A stretch of DNA of 8,115 nt from Atopobium sp. UBA6362 (lineage in GTDB: Bacteria; Actinomycetota; Coriobacteriia; Coriobacteriales; Atopobiaceae). The position numbers and the translations under genes were made by a program. The DNA lies in the NCBI GenBank assembly GCA_002440065.1, contig DJRK01000085.1, positions 1,731-9,845 of the forward strand, in the 5' to 3' direction. How positions within the stretch are numbered: the first letter of the stretch is position 1; each line of letters starts with the position of its first letter. Shown here piece after piece: positions 5,744 through 8,115 of the stretch. The notes below the pieces were generated by a model, which was not told where the DNA came from, ran no database searches, and saw nothing but the letters and a program-made list of their open reading frames with translations.

Positions 5744-6544
5744 TTACGGGCGCTGGCCCATGCCGCCCTCGAGCGTGACGGTCTCGCCGTTCATGTACTT
5801 GAAGTCGGGGCCGCACAGCTGGACCACGACGCGACCGATCTCCTTCTCGACGTCGCCGTAGTGCCCCGCGGGCGGCATATGGACGTTCGCCTCGAAGGCC
5901 TCGGGATAGGCTGCCTCGAAGTTCTCGAGCTGGGCGGTCCAGGCAAGGGGGCACACGACGTTCACGTTCACGCCATCCGGCCCCCACTCGTTCGCGGCGA
6001 CGCGGGAAAGTCCGCGGATACCCTCCTTCGCAGCGGCGTAGGAGCCCTGGCCGTAGTTACCGAAGAGCCCGGCGCCGGAAGCGAAGTTCACGACGGAGCC
6101 CTTCGTCTCCTTAAGATAGGGGTACGCCTTCTGCATGTAGAGGAACGCGGCATAGAGCCCAGAGTAGATGGCGAGGTCGAACTGGGCCATCGTGTGATCG
6201 GCAATTGTGACCCCCGAGGCGCTGGCCTGCGCATTGTTCACCACGGCATCGATGCGGCCGAACTCCGCGACCGCGCGGTCGATGACGTTCTGGACGATTG
6301 CCTCGTTGTCCTGGCCGGCCGAGACGTCCGCCTGGACGGGCAGCACCTTGATGCCGTAGTCGGCCTCGAGCGACTCCTTTGCCGCCTCGAGCTTCGCGAG
6401 GTTGCGGCCCGTGACAACCAGGTTCGCGCCCTCCTTCGCGAAGGCGATGTCGATGCCGTAGCCGATCGAGCCGGCCCGGCCGTCCTTGAGCGTCGCTTTT
6501 CCGCCGCCGGTGACGATAACGGTCTTTCCAGTGAACAGGCCCAT
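5744..6544 (-). CDS. Short-chain dehydrogenase/reductase (SDR), substrate unknown
   Basis: 266 aa, an NAD(P)-dependent oxidoreductase with a Rossmann fold. The first strand and turn are VIVTGGG (9-15), but the glycine-rich loop is extended: KATLKDGRA separates it from GSIGYGI (25-31). Catalytic Ser156 (NFASGAG), Tyr169 and Lys173 (SYAAAKEG) are present. The usual NNAG is NNAQ (103-106), and the Asn of the catalytic tetrad appears to be replaced by the YSGL segment (127-130). The C-terminus (GETVTLEGGMGQRP) is a normal SDR end. The ATG at 6542-6544 has a perfect AAGGAGGT site. The gene is a single unit flanked by hairpins. The extended loop recalls FabI-type enoyl reductases, but the YxxxK spacing is classical. 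Steroid/bile-acid dehydrogenases are SDRs common in gut Coriobacteriia, but nothing here identifies the substrate. Confidence 0.9.
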   Translation of the reverse strand: MGLFTGKTVIVTGGGKATLKDGRAGSIGYGIDIAFAKEGANLVVTGRNLAKLEAAKESLEADYGIKVLPVQADVSAGQDNEAIVQNVIDRAVAEFGRIDAVVNNAQASASGVTIADHTMAQFDLAIYSGLYAAFLYMQKAYPYLKETKGSVVNFASGAGLFGNYGQGSYAAAKEGIRGLSRVAANEWGPDGVNVNVVCPLAWTAQLENFEAAYPEAFEANVHMPPAGHYGDVEKEIGRVVVQLCGPDFKYMNGETVTLEGGMGQRP

Positions 6545-6548
6545 GGGG

Positions 6549-6556
6549 ACCTCCTT
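6549..6556 (-). promoter_or_regulatory. Full-length Shine-Dalgarno of the SDR gene
   Basis: AAGGAGGT on the minus strand, 4 nt before the ATG, complementary to the 16S rRNA tail over 8 nt. It is the strongest site in the window, but its spacing is short. Confidence 0.75.
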
Positions 6557-6609
6557 GGGTAGCGCGGCTCCAAGCGCGGCTGCGTGGTTCGCCTGCGTGC
6601 ATGACGAAC

Positions 6610-6642
6610 ACCGTAGCCGCGGCTATGTGCGCCGGGTAAGGT
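6610..6642. repeat. Palindromes upstream of the SDR gene (possible operator)
   Basis: TAGCCGCGGCTA (6614-6625) is a perfect 12-bp palindrome. It lies inside a larger imperfect dyad, ACCGTAGCC (6610-6618) with GGGTAAGGT (6634-6642), matching at 7 of 9 positions. Both sit 65-100 bp upstream of the SDR start, where a regulator could bind. I found no good promoter hexamers in this 188-bp gap and no gene. Confidence 0.35.
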
Positions 6643-6710
6643 CCCGGTCGGTGGAAGGAGCGTTGATTCCGGCTGGGCGGAAAGGCAAAGAAGGGCCGAC
6701 GTTCACCCAT

Positions 6711-6738
6711 CGGCGAGCGGATGAGGCGCCGCTCACCG
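6711..6738 (-). terminator. Hairpin overlapping the queH stop codon
   Basis: As minus-strand RNA, CGGUGAGCGG pairs with CCGCUCGCCG (10 bp, one G-U) around an 8-nt loop. The stop codon at 6733-6735 lies in the left arm. No U-tract follows. The G-U becomes a mismatch on the plus strand, so it is oriented for the queH transcript. It is a possible hairpin-only terminator or 3'-end structure. Confidence 0.45.
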
Positions 6739-7356
6739 GATCTGAGCGGTTCGTGTTGCTTGAGCGGCTGCCTTCGCGGCGGCTTTGGCGCGCTTGCGTT
6801 CGTCTCTCGCCTCGTGGCGCTCGATGGCCGCCTCGGCGGCGCTGAAGCGGCAACCGCAGTAGTTCTGCCGATACATCCCCAAAGCCCGCGATTCACGGGT
6901 CGCATCGGGATAGAAGGGCCTGAAATCCTGCCACACCGGAATGAGGCCGTTCGCCCCAGCAATATCGCGGAGAAGCTCACCGCAGTCGTCGAAGAGCTGG
7001 TAAGGGCTGACCGCAAGCGTCGTCGAGACGTGCTCGAACCCGAGCTCTTGGGCCTTCTTGCATGCTTCCTTGAGCCGCAGGGCGTAGCAGGCCCGGCATC
7101 GGCGCTTACGGTCGAAGGCGAGGGGCGCGACCGCGCGCTCCCACGCGTCCCGATCGTCTGCGGCCACGACCACCTCGACGTGGGCCACGTCGTGAGCCCA
7201 AGCCTCGAGCGTCTCGAGCCTCAGCGCGTGCTCGGAAACCGGCTGGATATTCGGGTTCGTCCAGATGACGGTGGGCTCGTAGCCCTGCTCGCGCAGGAGC
7301 CTCACGGGTTCAAGGGAGCAGGGGCCGCAGCAGGCATGAAGCGCAAGCGGGGTCAT
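6733..7356 (-). CDS. queH: Epoxyqueuosine reductase QueH
   Basis: 207 aa. QueH (formerly DUF208) reduces epoxyqueuosine in tRNA to queuosine and replaces the unrelated cobalamin enzyme QueG. Signatures are LHACCGPCS (6-14, C9, C10, C13), NPNIQP (34-39), RCRACYALRL (86-95, C87, C90), STTLAVSPYQ (111-120), DFRPFYPD (144-151) and YRQNYCGCRFS (162-172, C167, C169). These cysteines fit the iron-sulfur/metal centre of the family. Residues 175-207 form a basic, Ala-rich tail of low conservation. The ATG immediately follows the TAG of the SPFH gene with no spacer, so translation is probably coupled and the two share a transcript. It completes the route that tgt and queA begin elsewhere in the window. 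Confidence 0.95.
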   Translation of the reverse strand: MTPLALHACCGPCSLEPVRLLREQGYEPTVIWTNPNIQPVSEHALRLETLEAWAHDVAHVEVVVAADDRDAWERAVAPLAFDRKRRCRACYALRLKEACKKAQELGFEHVSTTLAVSPYQLFDDCGELLRDIAGANGLIPVWQDFRPFYPDATRESRALGMYRQNYCGCRFSAAEAAIERHEARDERKRAKAAAKAAAQATRTAQIR

Positions 7357-8115
7357 CTACCGGCGCCCCCGCTCTTCGGCGCCGCCCTGGGGATTGGGGG
7401 TCACATGGGCCGCGAGCTGCTGCTCGTAGAGGCTGCTCGCGGAGTTGAAGTCCCCGGGAAGCACCACGCTCGAGGAGCCCTTCTCGGCGAAGCTCTCCAT
7501 CATGCTCACCCACTGCGTGAACTCGAAGAGGCGGTTCGCCTCCTCGCTCGAGAGCTCGGAGCCCTTGATGGTGTCGATCGATTCCTTGATGCCGCGGGCG
7601 ATGGCGATGCGCTGGTCGGCGATGCCCTTGCCCTCGGCGGCCATGGCCTCGGCCTTCGCCTGAGCCGCGATGACGGTCTTGGCCCTCGCGGCCTCGGCGT
7701 CGTTGCGGGCGCTCTCGAGGTTGTTCTTGGAGGCGACGATGCGGTTCATCGACTCCTGGACCTCCTTGGGGAGGCGGATGGATGTGATGAGCGTGGTCAC
7801 GAGGACGTAGCCGTAGCCGAGCATCTTCTTTGCCACGATCTCGTCGATGGCCGTGGCGATGGCGTCCTTCTCGGAGAAGACCTCGTCGAGCGAGCGGTTG
7901 GGGATCTGGCTGCGCAGGGCGTCGGCGAGGTAATCGCGCATCTGGGCGACGGGGTCGGTCAAGGTATAGAAGCTCTTCCAAACGCCGGAATCCTGGCCCG
8001 CCGAAACGTTGGACGAGTCCACGTGGTACTGGATGGAGACGTCGAGCTCGATCGTGACGTTGTCCGAGGTCTTCGCGTCGAAGGTCATGTGCTCGTCCTC
8101 GGTCATGAGGTCGAT
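7357..8115 (-). CDS. SPFH-domain membrane protein (HIR/stomatin-like), 5' end outside the window
   Basis: 252 codons are visible and the frame is open to the right edge. The ATG at 8106 is probably internal, because homologs carry a membrane segment and more SPFH sequence upstream. Features typical of HIR/stomatin-type SPFH proteins are AKTSDNVTIELDVSIQYHV, a FYTLTDPVAQMRDYLADALR helix, LDEVFSEKDAIA, GYGYVLVTTLITSI and then a coiled coil rich in Ala/Glu (NDAEAARAKTVIAAQAKAEA). GKGIADQRIAIARGIKESI follows, as in HIR proteins. The C-terminal tail (SSSVVLPGDF onward) is polar. Such proteins oligomerise on the inner membrane and organise microdomains or regulate proteases. It ends in TAG abutting the queH ATG. 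HflC/HflK are less likely given the HIR-like motifs. Confidence 0.88.
   Translation of the reverse strand: MDLMTEDEHMTFDAKTSDNVTIELDVSIQYHVDSSNVSAGQDSGVWKSFYTLTDPVAQMRDYLADALRSQIPNRSLDEVFSEKDAIATAIDEIVAKKMLGYGYVLVTTLITSIRLPKEVQESMNRIVASKNNLESARNDAEAARAKTVIAAQAKAEAMAAEGKGIADQRIAIARGIKESIDTIKGSELSSEEANRLFEFTQWVSMMESFAEKGSSSVVLPGDFNSASSLYEQQLAAHVTPNPQGGAEERGRR

Noticed and set aside
6610..6642. MerR-type operator (dyad within a long promoter spacer)
   Set aside because: The dyad spans 33 bp and no -35/-10 pair with 19-20 bp spacing frames it, so the specific MerR assignment is not supported.
1..8115. Mobile element, CRISPR array or prophage remnant
   Set aside because: No transposase or integrase motif, terminal repeats, spaced direct repeats or abrupt composition change was seen.

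Overview
The window is GC-rich chromosomal DNA with strong G/C preference at third codon positions. All but one of its genes lie on the minus strand. The gene content (rimP-nusA, a preQ1-type tRNA-guanine transglycosylase, QueA, QueH, an HPr with both His15 and a regulatory-type Ser, and an SPFH protein) points to an anaerobic, host-associated actinobacterium. The Coriobacteriia (Collinsella/Olsenella-like) fit best. That placement is an inference from protein character and composition; no rRNA or other decisive marker is present.

Layout, left to right. (1) 1-1074: the start of the rimP-nusA transcription/translation operon, read leftward from a near-consensus promoter (TTGACC, 17 bp, TAAGAT) through a leader with an 11-bp hairpin. 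nusA runs off the left edge. (2) 1107-2420: tgt, separated from the upstream HPr gene by a strong intrinsic terminator and preceded by a palindrome-dense leader. (3) 2447-2917: ptsH (HPr) and a divergent intergenic region with a putative ptsH promoter and overlapping dyads. (4) 2918-4312: the only plus-strand gene, encoding an unrecognised 464-aa protein with an acidic N-terminus, a long coiled coil and a C-terminal membrane anchor. It starts at TTG and ends before a bidirectional terminator. (5) 4418-5578: queA. (6) 5744-6544: a short-chain dehydrogenase/reductase with an unusual nucleotide-binding loop. (7) 6733-8115: a partial SPFH/HIR-like membrane-scaffold gene directly abutting queH (stop TAG followed at once by ATG).

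Functionally, tgt, queA and queH cover the last three steps of queuosine synthesis on tRNA: preQ1 insertion at G34, epoxyqueuosine formation, and reduction to queuosine. They sit within about 6.3 kb on one strand but in separate transcription units, interrupted by ptsH, the coiled-coil gene and the SDR gene. No preQ1-synthesis or transport gene is visible here. rimP and nusA serve 30S maturation and transcription elongation/termination; HPr serves the PTS. The least explained items are the tail-anchored coiled-coil protein and several palindromic leader/intergenic structures. I saw no mobile element, CRISPR array, tRNA or rRNA gene.
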